The translations under genes and the position numbers were made by a program. The notes beneath the pieces were generated by a model. That model saw only the letters and a program-made list of their open reading frames with translations. It was not told the DNA's origin and ran no database searches. From the NCBI GenBank assembly GCA_012845835.1, contig JABAKD010000019.1, forward strand, positions 14,247,420-14,311,419: a DNA stretch of 64,000 bases, written 5' to 3'. Below are positions 35,401 to 46,102 of this stretch, piece after piece (positions within the stretch are counted from its first letter, which is position 1; each line of letters starts with the position of its first letter). This DNA comes from Undaria pinnatifida (lineage: Eukaryota; Sar; Phaeophyceae; Laminariales; Alariaceae).

Positions 35401-38400
35401 ACCGGTGGCGATGATGAAGGTTGTAGTGGTGATGGTGGTGACCATGATAACACTATTGAAGAAGATGTTGATCTTGATGATGTCGTCTTCTTGATGATGA
35501 TGGGGGTGAACATGTTTCCTCCTGTTGACCGCTCGGCCTGTCGCTTCCACTTTCCACACAGCAATTGATGCGTGTAAAACAATAATGCGACTGTTCAGAC
35601 TGATATTTTATTGTCAAGGCCGTTGAAGTTCGCTTCTTTTCCTTCCAATTTTCCAACGGTACGCGCGATAATGGTCCGGTCGGGAAAATGTGATCAGGGT
35701 CGGAAACGGATCGGGAAGAGCGGGAATACTGAGTGCGACGTCTCGACCCCTTGCCGACCTCGGTCTCTGTTCTCACAGTCCGCCGTCCCGACGTACGGCA
35801 TCTTGTTCGCGTCCCGACTGTTTCCCGTCTCGTATTTTTTTTGTATTCCCCACCTCTCCCGTCCCACCCTCCACCCAGTTGTTCCCAACCCATCTCGAAC
35901 CTCGCACATAAATTCTTCCATCCCGCAACTCACCTAAGCGGCGGATGTTACCATCCAATTTACCATGGGTTGTATCTTTTTCCCATCATGTGACAATGGA
36001 CGCTGCTAAAATGCAACCAACTTTGACCGGAAAACAGCCGCATGCAGTAGACTTCCGTTATAGGTAAGTAACGGAGATTGTTTGTCCGTTTAATGTTTTG
36101 ATGGTAAAGTGCTTGCAACTTGTTTGAAGCATAAAAACACCATTTCGATACTTTTCAAGTATAGTCTATATGTAGGTCTATATATTTTACAAATACAACG
36201 GCGGCGAAAGTTCATTTGAGCAATAGAAAAATAGCACTCGGTATCATCTATCTCTTTTCAACCGTTTGTTGTCTCCAGCCCGCGTTCTCGATCGTGTTCC
36301 CGTCCACTCCGGACTGCATCTCCCGGACATACGCCGACCACGTTCCCGACCGATTGCCCGACTGTGTTTTGGACTGATTCTCCACTGTGTTACCGACCTA
36401 GTTATCGACTATATTCCCGACCTATTTCCTGACTACGAGCCGGATAGAATTCCCGACCAGTTCCCAACCCGTTCCATGATCTCGTACCGTCAAGAAATGG
36501 TGGACTCCCGTCCCGTCCCGTCTACCGAACGGCTTCCCGCCTTCCCATCCCATTCCCGTCCCGCGGCTATCAAACGGGAACATTTTCCCATACCGTCACT
36601 CGGAAAGGCCCAAAACAATTTCCGCCTGCGGCGGGTAAAAAAGTTACCGTCCCGTACCGACCGGTCCCTTCGTTACCGCGCATACTCGTTTGTAATTTTC
36701 TTGCCCCCGGGTTCGTATTTTTATGCTTTTTCTCGGCGGGATTTGGTCGCAAGTTCCAATCTCGGATGGGCTCACCGCCCCCACGATCAGAGGATTTTAT
36801 TTGCATTCGTTGCATTGGAGGATTTAGCGAGGTAAAAGGGAACATCCAGCTGTATTGTATTTTTCGTCTCCCCAATGCGATGCACCAAATTTCATACGAA
36901 CGCGTCCGAAGATTTGTACAAACCCTCTATCAGCCTGGGGTCGAAAGCGATATAGAAGGCACTACTCGGGGTAGCTTCTGCAGGCCAACATGTTTGATCT
37001 GCTTTCTTCACGATGTTGCTGCTGTCCATTAACGACATGGAGTCGAAAGAGAAATTGGCCGAAATCTGTCACAGTTAGAGTGGGAGAATGTGATGGAAAT
37101 TGAGTATAGGTAGGGACATATTCGTAGTAACTTGTGTTGGCCAACAGCTTGTAACCGTGGTTTACTGCGCAGACCAAGCGGATCACGGTTGCGTCTGGTC
37201 CATCGGCAGCATCGTGCTTCTCTCAGCTGGACATGCGGGCTTCGTCGTTTTTCGTTGGCGTTTTCCGTCGTTCTCGCCGGGGGTTTTGGTCTATTTATTT
37301 TCTCGAAGCTCTTCACGTTTTCGGTCCACGGTTGTTTCGTTCTCTACGATGACAGGAATTGATTCCGGCTGTTTCATCGCTGGATCTCCTGTTGTTTGGG
37401 TTTTCGACGAGAACGCGGAGGCTGTGCATTGTGCATGGTTTTTTTCACTTTCGTTACGCGGGGGTGGGGTGGGGCAGTTGAAGCTGAACAATCGATAGGT
37501 GTCATATGCCTCGCGGTAGGCACGTTTTTGCATGTATGTTCCCGGCAGTATGTACCCATGATACCACAGCTTTTACAACTCTATTGCCTCGCGCAGTAGT
37601 ACCGTTTTGTTCGTCACTATCTGTCAGGTGTAACTGAGCACGTTTTCCCAAAGAAGAATATGAGACCGTGGACTTTGGGTTACATTCCGGGGAGGGTGGG
37701 GGTTGGGGGAGTATGGTTGGTAGCGTGTGGTGAATTGTTGTCGCGGTCCGTGATAAGTTATCGATGAAGATAATGGTGTTGGTTGTGTCGCGCCTGCTTT
37801 TGTTTTGGCTGCGAAAAAGGTGTGCTCTAAAATATTGTCACCGGTAACCACGCACGTACTTTTTTTATTTCTGTTATGTCGTTCGCCATTCGAGAGGAGC
37901 TTCAACATCCCCGTACTCGTGCTGCGGCAGAGGTACTATTGCATTTTTGAAAAGTACATTTGTCGAACGACGGGACTCTGTCAATCCAAAACCGTCGGAG
38001 TTGCATAGTTTTATTTTTTTGCAACATGACGTTCATTTTTTCATCCAGGCGCCATAGGTTTGGTCCTCAGATGGCACCTTCAACAGACACAAACAAATGG
38101 TTGTGATTGAAGGAGCCATTCTATTAAGGAGCTCCGGAAAAGAAGACAGAGCACCTCTACGGCAGCATGTATATGTCATCAATCCCACTCGTAAAACAAC
38201 CCAAGGCTGTGGCAGGGCCTTCGTTTTTTGAGGGGGGGGGGGGTGACGTGGCTCGGCGTCACTTGCGTTAAGAATGTTCCTCCTGTTGACTAGCAGTCTT
38301 ATGCTTCTGTGCTGTTTTAATGTTTCGTCATGAGTCCGCGCAAACAATACGTCAGGCTGCACCATCAATTCGCCTGTTGAAGTATTTTTGTCCGTTAGGT

Positions 38401-41400
38401 ACAGCACAGTTACTCGTGTTCTCGTTCGAGTCGTGAGAATCCGGGAATGAGCAAGGGGTACAATAACGTAGACTTGGTGACCTGAACCACTCGTGGAACA
38501 GTCCCAGCAGAGAAATATCCAGAGTCTTGGGCGGTGGTGTTGGGCTAGTCAAACTATGTATATATGTGTGTGTCTGCTCTCAATATGTAGAAAAACTGTT
38601 GTTTATAGTTTGTTTTCCACCCATCGAGATTCAGCACGCACGCCCACATTGTCCGTGCCGAGATTCGCCATTCCGCGCCTCGTAAAGATTTTATCTAATC
38701 GCCGTGCGAACACTCCCCCCCAAGACCAACGACACGGAGGGGGTATCCCCTTTACCCTACGTAGCATCGATTCATATACCAAAGCAAAAAACCGGTTGCT
38801 TTGTGTGGCACGTGCGCGGTCGACTGCGTTAACCCTTTGTGATAGTTGATTATATCTTGATTAAAGTGTCATGGCGACTAAAACGACGACGAGTGTGCGA
38901 TTGAGGTTTTCCAACAACCTACCAGCAGTCAGCGCGAGCGCGCAGCAGCTGTTTACGAATAGGATCGTAATGCCTGCGCCCGTTCCGTACAAGTCTTTAT
39001 CTCGGTACTGCTATGTTCCGGACACCGATCCCACCATCGTCAACCATCTATGGCCCATGCCGTAATCGTCAATGTTTTCCTCTGAAAGTATCTTGTGCAG
39101 GGGTTCACGTAGTCGAAATGGCCACATTTTCCACTGTTTGACCCCCCTGAGGCCTCAAAGCGACACAAGTATTGCCACCAAGCCAACCCATGAACCAGCA
39201 GCAAAAACGCGCTGTCACCGAAGAATCGCCACTATGTGGTTTGCAGCAGCACGGTATGTTCCCACTATTCTTCCCCTGGCTAAGGCCATCACAAACGGTC
39301 GACCCTGTCAGATATTTGAAGGTCCTGAGATACTCGGGATGCCAACATATCTCACAATATTATTACAATCAAAATACACTCCCGCTATGAGATCGAAGAT
39401 TTTGTCGAAACTCATCTTTGCAAGCTGTGTGTAATACTCCGATCGCGCGTATAACGGGTTGTGTGTCCTAATTAAGGATATAGGTCGGCGACTCCCCTTG
39501 GAACTACCGTGTAGCTATCAGGGTCAACAGGGTGATGTTCGTCAGTCTGTGCGCGGAAACTATAAAACCCGTTTTTGAAGGGGACAAAATCTGCCAGCTG
39601 TCTCACAATATTGCAGAAATTCATAGTATAATGTTTTCCCGATTTTTCACCTCGAACCAGTAAAAGTGATCGAACCCCAGCCCGGTGTTGGTTTCTCCTC
39701 CCTGCATGATGTCGCGAACCTCGTCTTTTGTGGAGTAGGCGATCTTGCTCATTTTCGCGAAGAAGAAGGCGTTTTGGCATGAAAATGATGTTGCCTCAAG
39801 GTCCGGCTTGAACTCCACCTGCAGTTGTGGCGAATCAACGAGATGTCAACTTCTCTAGCGGTATTGAAGATTATGCCATGGCCGCGACGACGTCCCCCGC
39901 AATGCTTTGTCAATGGTTTTGAACGTAGTGTCATGAGTCATCCCACGGTAGGGGTTGCACTTTGTGCGCCAAAACGTCCCTGGGCGATTGAGCTCCTCAC
40001 GTGAGGAATTGCCGGTCAATGAAGAAATTTCACAAGTACATTTACTTTTAGGACTAAGTCATAGAAGCTTGATCGGGTTGTGCGAACGAATGCCTTCGAA
40101 GTCATTTTTCCGGTGAGGTAATGAGTTCCTCATGTGAGGAGCTCAGGGACTTTCTGCTTCAATCCTACCGTGCAATAGCTCTCATGGCGCGGTGATCTCA
40201 ACCCCAATATGATGCCAGCTATTGAAACAATATCATGTCGACGAGTTGGAACATGTGCAATGTCAGCGATATTGAACACGATTTCATGACAATGAGAAAG
40301 CTGGGTGGCGAAATATCGTGCTGCTAGTCTCCTACAGTACCGTGGTCGTCGATTCCCCGTAAAAGCATTGCCATTGTTGCCGAGATAAAAGAAAGTACTC
40401 AGTAGCTAGGTTGCAAGATCACTAGTGGTCTGGCCGGTACGTTCCAGCTAGAAATACGGGCAACACAGCAAGAAACCGGTGCTACTATACTCTGCAGGCG
40501 GCCACTGCTGTCTGTTTCTACACAAAACCAATACGCTTCAGCTGTGAGATCGAGCATTTCGTCGAAACTCACCGTTGCAAGCTGTGCGTGATACTCCGAT
40601 CGCGCGTATTACGGGTTATTTGTCCTCATTAAGGGTGTAGTTCGGCGGCTCCACGTACAACGACAAAACAGTGTAGCTTATTATATAAGGGGCAACAGCT
40701 TGATGCTTTCAATCTGTTCGCGGGAACTATAAAACCGGTTTTTGAGGGGGACAAAATGTGACGGCTGTGGAAGGAAATGGATCAGTTTATCAGGTATACC
40801 CTGCCAGTCGTATGACCGGTGAGGGGAGGGGGGAAATTTTAAATGCGGGGGGCCCGGGGAGAGGGGGGTGGGCAGGGGCAACTCAATCTGTGCGCGGAAA
40901 CTATAGACCTCTTAAGAGGACAAAATTTGACGGTCGTGGAAGGAACGCGTCAGTTCATCATGTACGTTCCGTAAGTCGTACAACCTGTGAGGGGAGGGCG
41001 GAGGTTTCGAAGGGCGGAGGGGGGGTGAACACGAAGATGGGTGGGGGAGGGGGGGGGTTCCAACCACTTCAGGACGCATAAATGTATACCTGGTAGGGAC
41101 TTACTATACGCGGAGTGCTAGGTCTAGGCAATGGTGTGGGTGGCGGGGAAGGAGGGGGCAGGAAGGGGAAAGTTATTTGACCTTGAGAACCGTGTGGATT
41201 TATGAATTGGAGCTTCGGCATGGATGGCTCAAAAGGCAATGAGGTGATATCACCTGTCCGTCAGTGTCATTATTCTGGCGGAAGTCCTATGCACGTACCA
41301 AGCGATTTCGCAGGTGCTGTGAAGGGCGGCCGGCACAATATTGTTCAGCGTGTCATACAAAGCACATACAGACATCGTTGCCACAGAGAAAAGCTCCCAA

Positions 41401-42454
41401 TATAGTCTGAATTTTATAGCGGCACTGCTTTTTGCCGTCTGTAGCTAGGAGCTGGGAAACCTTATGAAACCTCTGGGAGTCATGCTATAGCAGGGCAGGG
41501 CAATCTTTTGGAACAACCACCAGGAGCTATGCCATTGTAGGGCTGGGCAACCGTTGGAGCGACTGAGAGACATGTCATGGTAGGGATTGCAGGTTTTGGG
41601 ATAACTAATGTTTCTGACGTTCTGACCGGTGGAACTCGTGAAGTGTGAAATGATGAACATACCGCGCACGCTACGATAGAGGCGCACAACGTTTCCCCCG
41701 AGCTTCCTCATTTTAGGAGGTGAAGACATGTCCATCTCAACCAAGAAGTGATTTCGAAGAGAAAACTAGAACTGATACGGAATGAAACACCCCACGGTCT
41801 AAGCTTGCTACAAGAAGCTTGCGAAAATATGACCTATTTCCAACGATTTTTAGGTAATTTAAGCGGTTCCGTCATTCAGAAACCATTTGACGCGAAAAGT
41901 GATACCTCTAACGTGGCACATCCCATCTATCTGTTAATGCTCATAGATGTACCAACGCGTCCGTTTTAGGACTAGCAGGACTACATGGCGCCCAGAAAAA
42001 TGGTTCGGTTGCGGGAACGAAGGCCTGCGAAGTCGTGTTTGGGGTGGTGGCGGATGGTGATGGACGATGATATTGAGCTCGTGCCGGGAGCTGAGAAAAT
42101 CCTTAAAATCTGCTGCACCCCTGCCCCTCTCGTGGTATACCTGCGGGACCTCTCTATAGAGTACCCTACTCTAAAAATATTGCCGGGGCTCCCTGAATAG
42201 TGGCAGTGCCTTAGACCAAGACATGCCAGCATTATGGCGGGCATCCGTGTGCCCAATGTGTTAGCTACTTTCAGCTACTACTACCACGGCAGTACACTCC
42301 ATGTTTCCTCACCTCTGGGACGGTGTCAGCCTCTTCGAAGGTAGGCACGGTCACATCGTTTACGGCTATCTCCCGCGGCTTGTTCTGCGTGCTGGAGTTT
42401 GACACGAGAAAAACGAAGATCAAGACCAAAAGATGAAAGAAAGCCGCAATGGGT
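29328..42454 (-). CDS. Class 3 lipase (seven exons; first exon not found)
   Basis: Exons on the minus strand, 5' to 3': 42454-42313, 39818-39651, 34712-34512, 31790-31582, 31097-30936, 30108-29913, 29462-29328. All introns are GT-AG, all phases agree, and the joined frame is open for about 403 codons to a TGA. In order it shows a hydrophobic signal-anchor, the N-terminal lid region (QNAFFFAKMSKIAY), the oxyanion strand VVFRGT, the nucleophile elbow GHSLG (Ser codon 31676-31674), the acid region NNNDIVPR and the histidine in VNDHSASEY. These are the Ser-Asp-His triad of class 3 lipases, which hydrolyse ester bonds of acylglycerols or membrane lipids. The anchor suggests action at a membrane or in the secretory lumen (inference). 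Introns of up to 4.9 kb carry MITE and G-run repeats. The first exon, with the ATG, should lie beyond 42454. Confidence 0.85.
29913..30108 (-). CDS. Lipase exon with catalytic histidine
   Basis: Acceptor GTGCCACAG with a good branch-like CTGAC upstream, and donor AAG|GTGATT. It encodes GAINITSWIDRIL ... FVDGVNDHSASEYIRHF ... KDAARK. The His after Asn-Asp is the expected triad member. Joined to the previous exon it reads DRF-GAIN. Confidence 0.82.
30936..31097 (-). CDS. Lipase exon with catalytic aspartate
   Basis: Acceptor CGTTCAG and donor ATT|GTAAGT. It encodes VFDGALATRFDSN ... FRCRNNNDIVPRIV ... YTHVGTEIYLDR. The Asp in NNNDIVPR is the expected acid of the triad. Confidence 0.85.
31582..31790 (-). 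CDS. Lipase exon with nucleophile elbow
   Basis: Encodes GFDDGLNTVWTGEDGMHK ... FIAGHSLGAALATVAAARL ... YTIGSPR. The donor is GAG|GTACAC. This is the most diagnostic exon of the gene, and its 5' end is duplicated at 32278-32316. Confidence 0.9.
31984..32230. mobile_element. Probable degenerate MITE-1 copy in a lipase intron
   Basis: Begins CTACGATACGGGGTGG and contains 'ggcttaaccca.catggtcggaat', which aligns with the interior of 28478-28714. The right end is poorly conserved, so the boundary is approximate. Confidence 0.4.
32278..32316 (-). pseudogene. Duplicated fragment of a lipase exon
   Basis: The minus strand reads GFGDGLHTVWT, against GFDDGLNTVWT at the start of exon 31790-31582. The DNA match covers about 38 bp, including the splice-acceptor side. 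The copy runs into a stop soon afterwards and lacks the rest of the exon. It lies within the intron upstream of the true exon, about 490 bp away. Confidence 0.7.
32489..32734. mobile_element. MITE-2 element, copy 3
   Basis: The best-preserved copy: CATCCCACGGTAAGGTTGCAG at the left and CTGCAGCCCCTACCGTGGGATG (inverted) at the right, 246 bp. Two internal GAGCTCCTCACATGAGG palindromes sit just inside the ends. It lies in a lipase intron. Confidence 0.85.
32868..32939 (+). pseudogene. Possible hAT transposase C-terminal remnant
   Basis: A short plus frame ends with ILSTSVDVERLFVSG. This resembles the S/T-S-x-x-x-ERxFS motif of the hAT dimerisation domain. Only about 20 residues match and a stop follows at once, so the assignment is tentative. 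Confidence 0.3.
33520..33781. mobile_element. MITE-1 element
   Basis: Bounded by TGCTACGATAGAGGTG and ATACCTCTATCGTCGCA, with the shared interior 'tttcctcaatttgggagcttaagaca'. It lies in the lipase intron between exons 34512 and 31790. Confidence 0.82.
34512..34712 (-). CDS. Lipase exon with oxyanion strand
   Basis: Acceptor CTTCGACAG and donor GAG|GTGATA. It encodes ADKAVSSRSLFDAIQDTEAF ... MVVFRGTSELTDWATNL ... GCDVHE. VVFRGT is the oxyanion-hole strand of class 3 lipases. Confidence 0.88.
35155..35520. repeat. GAT/GGT low-complexity tract
   Basis: Dominated by GAT and GGT trinucleotides, which generate artificial Asp/Met-rich and His-rich frames on the two strands. Intronic to the lipase. 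Confidence 0.8.
36270..36570. repeat. Cryptic TTCCCGACC-type repeat
   Basis: A drifting 12-15 bp word centred on CCCGAC(C/T) recurs about 15-20 times (for example gttcccgaccgattgcccgactg). A weaker tract of the same kind lies at about 35640-35830. It creates a spurious Pro-Asp-rich frame. It lies in a lipase intron. Confidence 0.65.
37920..38167. mobile_element. MITE-1 element, diverged
   Basis: Ends TGCTGCGGCAGAGGT and CACCTCTACGGCAGCA are inverted and carry compensating changes relative to TGCTACGATAGAGGT. The interior shares 'ttttttcatcc.g' and 'ttaaggagctcc' with 28478-28714. Confidence 0.6.
39365..39600 (+). repeat. G-run family, A module (copy 1)
   Basis: Shares about 230 bp with the other A modules: 'gatcgaagatt.tgtcgaaactcatctttgcaagctgtgtg', 'cgatcgcgcgta', 'attaaggatataggtcggcgactcc' and 'gtgcgcggaaactataaaaccc'. 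No G run is attached to this copy. It lies about 50 bp from a lipase exon. Confidence 0.85.
39651..39818 (-). CDS. Lipase exon, N-terminal catalytic-domain region
   Basis: Acceptor CAACTGCAG and donor GAG|GTGAAA. It encodes 56 residues including SFSCQNAFFFAKMSKIAYS and FDHFYWFE, the typical start of the class 3 lipase fold. Confidence 0.82.
39939..40176. mobile_element. MITE-2 element, copy 4
   Basis: Starts CATCCCACGGTAGGGGTTGCA and contains GAGCTCCTCACGTGAGG and the 'cgggttgtgcgaacgaatgcctt' core. The right end is damaged (CTACCGTGCAATAG). It is opposite in orientation to the copy at 32489. Confidence 0.8.
40524..41300 (+). repeat. G-run family block 1 (A, B and C modules)
   Basis: An A module (40524-40760) is followed by G-rich spacers, a B module (40885-40990: 'gtgcgcggaaactat.gacc..ttaagaggacaaa..tgacgg') and a C module (41100-41290: 'cgcggagtgctaggtctaggc' to 'ggatggctcaaaaggcaatgaggtgatatcacc'). 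It lies in the first known lipase intron. Confidence 0.8.
41669..41920. mobile_element. MITE-1 element
   Basis: Ends CGCTACGATAGAGGCG and GATACCTCTAACGTGGCA, with interior 'cttcctcattttaggaggtgaagaca'. Located in the first known lipase intron. Confidence 0.75.
42313..42454 (-). CDS. Lipase exon with signal-anchor
   Basis: Acceptor ACTAAAG and donor GAG|GTGAGG. It encodes a hydrophobic run (AAFFHLLVLIFVFLV) followed by polar sequence and VPTFEEADTVPE, which joins in phase to VEFKPDLEA of the next exon. A stop lies in frame just upstream of the acceptor and no ATG occurs in the exon, so at least one more 5' exon is needed. The hydrophobic run could be a signal peptide or a membrane anchor. Confidence 0.65.
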
Positions 42455-42967
42455 CTTTAGTTTGTACAACCGTCTTGTAAGGGATATTGTACCGCCTGAG
42501 GCACTACAGCATATAAGGTATAGGCAAATGTTCGGCATTGAAACGAAAGCACGCGATGTCGTTGACGATTTTGCGACCGGTCTGGTCTTGCGAACCCACT
42601 GGTGTCGACATTGCAGTTCGTTTGTTGAGCAACGGTTATATTATCCAAGTCAGCCCTAGCCCTTCACGTCCAAGATATCTCGATCGCGTCGCCTTGACAG
42701 GGTAACAACGATGGGAACGTATGGTTCAAACAATATACATGAATTCATTCGTCAACTGGCCAGTCGGGCACGTTCTGTTTGAATGATGTCAGATGCTGTA
42801 GAATGACACACACTCTGGGTCGAGTGTCAAAGCCGATGTTGTCCAAAGCAAGGGACAAAAGCAAACAGACAACCGCCGCTTTCGAAAGACCTCAGACCCT
42901 TCGTTCGGCATATCCGATACGCGGTGTTCGCACTAGTGGTGTGCCAAATATATCATAAAAAAAAAAA
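42455..42967. other. No exon assigned; likely near the lipase 5' end
   Basis: A minus-strand ATG at about 42618 opens a short frame (MSTPVGSQDQTG), but no GT in it has the phase needed to join the exon at 42454. The first lipase exon is therefore not assigned. Plus-strand frame 42399-42659 overlaps the lipase exon and is rejected. Confidence 0.35.
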
Positions 42968-45720
42968 AATACACTCCTTCCAGCTGTGAAGTAGAAGATT
43001 TTGTCGAAACTCATATTTGCAAGCTGTGTGTGATACTCCCATCGCGCGTATTTCTAGCTGTGTGTCTATATAGACCGGCGACTCCCCTTGGAACTACAGT
43101 GTAGCTTGTACCAGGGTCCACAGGGTGATGTTTGTCATTATGTGCGCGGAAACTATTAAATTAAACCGTGTTTGAGGGGGACCAAATATGACAGCTGTGG
43201 AAGGAAATGCATCCGTTCATCAAGTGTTATATGTATGTGGGTCGTATAACCGGTGAGGAGAGGACGGATTTTGTAAGAGCGTGGGGGCTGAGTTTGAACA
43301 AGAGGGAGCGGGGGGGAGGGGGCGAGCGGGTCAACTCAATATGTGCGCGAAAACTACAAATCCTTTAAGGGAACAAATCTGACGGTCGATGAAGGAACAG
43401 ATCCTGTAAGCCGTACAACCAGTGAGGAGAAGGTGGGGGGGGGGTGGTGGGGGAGGAGATTTCCAACAGATTCAAGTCGCATAGATGTGGGGGTTTGCTA
43501 TACGCGTGGTGCTAGGTCTGGGCGATTGTGCGGGGTGGTGGAGAAGGAGGGGGCCTTGGGGGCGGGGGGGGGGATTAGAACTACAGCATGGATGGCTAGA
43601 AAATGAGGTGATATCAACTGCGTAGTGGTGTTTATTACTCTGGCAGATTTCGTTTTTAGGTGGGGCGTTTGAACAAGAGGGAGCGGGGGGGAAAAAGGGG
43701 TCGGGGAGGGGGGGTGAATTCCATCTACGGTATAGATGGCTAAAAAGATGATGAGGTGATATCAACGGCGTGGTAGTGTTCATTTCAGTGGCAGAATTCG
43801 ATTTTAGGTGGGACGTTCGAACAAAAAGGAGCGGGTGATATCGGCTGCCTGGTAGTGTTTATTACTCTGGCGGAGTTTCATTTTAGGTGGGGCGTTTGAG
43901 CACGTTTGAACGAGAGGGATCTGGGGGCGGGAGGATGGGGGGGGGGAAGGGCGAGACAACTCAATATGTGCGCGGAAACTATAAACCCCTTAAGGGGACA
44001 AATCTGACTGTTGTAGAACGAATGCATCACTTTACATCACCTGCCTGGTATTGCTTATTTTTATAAAAAATGAAAATACACTCCAGCTGCACAGTGAGAT
44101 CGAATATTTTGTCGAAACTCATCTTTGCAAGCTGTGTGTGATACTCCGATCGCGCGTATTACGGGTTGTGTGTCCTCATTAAGGATATAGGTCGTCGACT
44201 CCCCTTGCAACAAAAGTGTAGCTATCAGGGTCAACATGATGATGTTAGTCAGTCTGTGCGCGGAAACCATAAAACCCGTTTCTGAGGGGGACAAAATCTG
44301 ACAGCTGTGGATGGAAATGTATCAGTTTATCAAGTGAATCCTGTTAGTCGAATAACCGGTGAGGGGAGGGCGGAGTTTTGAAGGACGTGGGGGCCTGGTT
44401 TCGATCAAAAGGGAGCGGAGGGAGGGCGGGGAGGGGGGGCGGGGCAGCTCAATTTGTGCGTGGAAACCATGAATCCTTCAAGGGGATAAATCTGACGGTT
44501 TTTGAAATAAAGTGCCGCATTTAATATGGGGGGGCGGGGGGCGGGGCGGGCGGGGCAGCTCAATTTGTGCGTGGAAACTATACATTTTTTTAGGGGATGA
44601 ATGTGAAGGTTTAGGAGAGAATGCACCAGTGTATTATGTATATCCGGTAAGTCGTACAACTAGTGAGTAGAGGGTGGAGTGTTCGAGGGGGTGGGTTGGG
44701 GGGTTGGGGAGGTGGGGGGTGGGGGAAGGGGGTGGGGGAAGGTGGGGGGGGAGGTGGGGGGGAAGGTGGGGGGGGGAGGGCTTTAGGTGGAATATATGTT
44801 TTTTTTCTATACGTGTGGTGCTAGGTCTGGGCGATGGTGCGTCTGGTGGGGAAGGAGGGGGCGTTAGGGGCGGGGGGGGGGGGGGGGGGGGGGGGGGAAC
44901 AGCGGCATGGATGGCTCTAGAAAGATAATGAGGTGATATCCAGTTCGTGAAGTGTTTATTAATCTGTCGTATTTCAATATTAGGTGGGGCGTTTGAGCAA
45001 GGAAGAGCGAGAAGGCGGGGGGGTGTTAGGAGGTTTAGGTCACATATTATATTCAAATACAATCCGGCTGTGAGATCAAAGATATGCAGAGGCTTGTTAT
45101 ACGCGTGGTGCTAGGTCTAAGCGATTGTGCGGGTGGTGGAAAAAGAGGAGCGTTGGAGGGGGGGGTGGGGGAAAAGAATGAAAACTACGTCATGGATGGT
45201 CAGAAAGATAATGACGTGATATCAACTGCGTAGAGGTGTTTGTTACTCTCGCCGATTTCGATTGTAAGTGGGGCGTTTCAACAAACTAGGCGGAAAAAGA
45301 AGGGAAACGGCGGGGGGGGGGGGGGATCGGGGGAGGGGGGGGCGGGAAGGGGTGGGGGGTTTTTGAACGAGAGGGATCCGGGGAGGGGGAATGGAGGGGG
45401 GGGGGGGCGAGGCATTTCAATATGTGCGCGGAAACTATAAATCCTTAAAGAGGACAAACCTGACGGCTTTAGCAAGAAGACATCCCTTTATATCATCTGC
45501 CTGGTAATGTTCATTATTCTAGAAGGTTTGATGTTAGATGCAGTAGCTATATATATGGAAATTTAAGCACGCTCCAGCTGTGATTGTAGGGGTCGTTGAA
45601 ACGCATCTCTGCAAGCTGTGTGTGATACTACGATCGTGCGTATTACTGGGTGCGTGCCCTCATTAAGGATATAGGTCGGCGACCCCCCTTGGAAATACGG
45701 TGTACCAGTATGCAACACCG
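42968..45720 (+). repeat. G-run family block 2 (multiple modules)
   Basis: Three A modules (starting about 42968, 44080 and 45560) alternate with B modules (43340, 43965, 44450, 44555, 45420) and C modules (43498, 43725, 44808, 45100). They are separated by G-rich spacers, including an uninterrupted run of 26 G at 44872-44897. All modules have the same orientation. This is a complex satellite-like array rather than a single insertion. Frames inside encode Gly- or Pro-rich artefacts. Confidence 0.82.
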
Positions 45721-46102
45721 AAAATACGTGCCGAAAATCCCGATGCGTGATTCGCTTATTGAGTAGAAACCTAAACTTGCTATTATTTTCGCTGTTTTTT
45801 GTGCATTCTACTGAGGTAGGGCGAGAATTCGCCATGCGACGGCATTTTTACATAACGCCCGACCTCAGGGTAATCTATACAGCTTGTATCCAGAGCGTCA
45901 GAGAGAAGCCATTCGGGACATAATAGCGGTCAAATCGCCATGTCCCGGTATATTTAGAGCCGGCAACAGATTAAAGCAATGAGCGCCTGCTTTGGGTTGT
46001 CACAGGGTGGCATTGAATCGAAATGCCCTAACTGTTTGCTGCTGCTGTAATTACTTGTTGGTGTAGCTTGTCTGAAAAGCTGTTCTCGTCTTGTATCGGT
46101 CT

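Noticed and set aside
35230-35568. Asp/Met-rich 112-codon frame
   Set aside because: A product of the GAT/GGT low-complexity tract inside a lipase intron.
41985-42200. 71-codon plus frame starting MAPRKMVRLRERR
   Set aside because: Lies inside a lipase intron on the opposite strand, with no domain or neighbouring exon to support it.
44634-45062. Proline-rich 142-codon minus frame and glycine-rich plus frames
   Set aside because: Translations of G runs in the modular repeat family.
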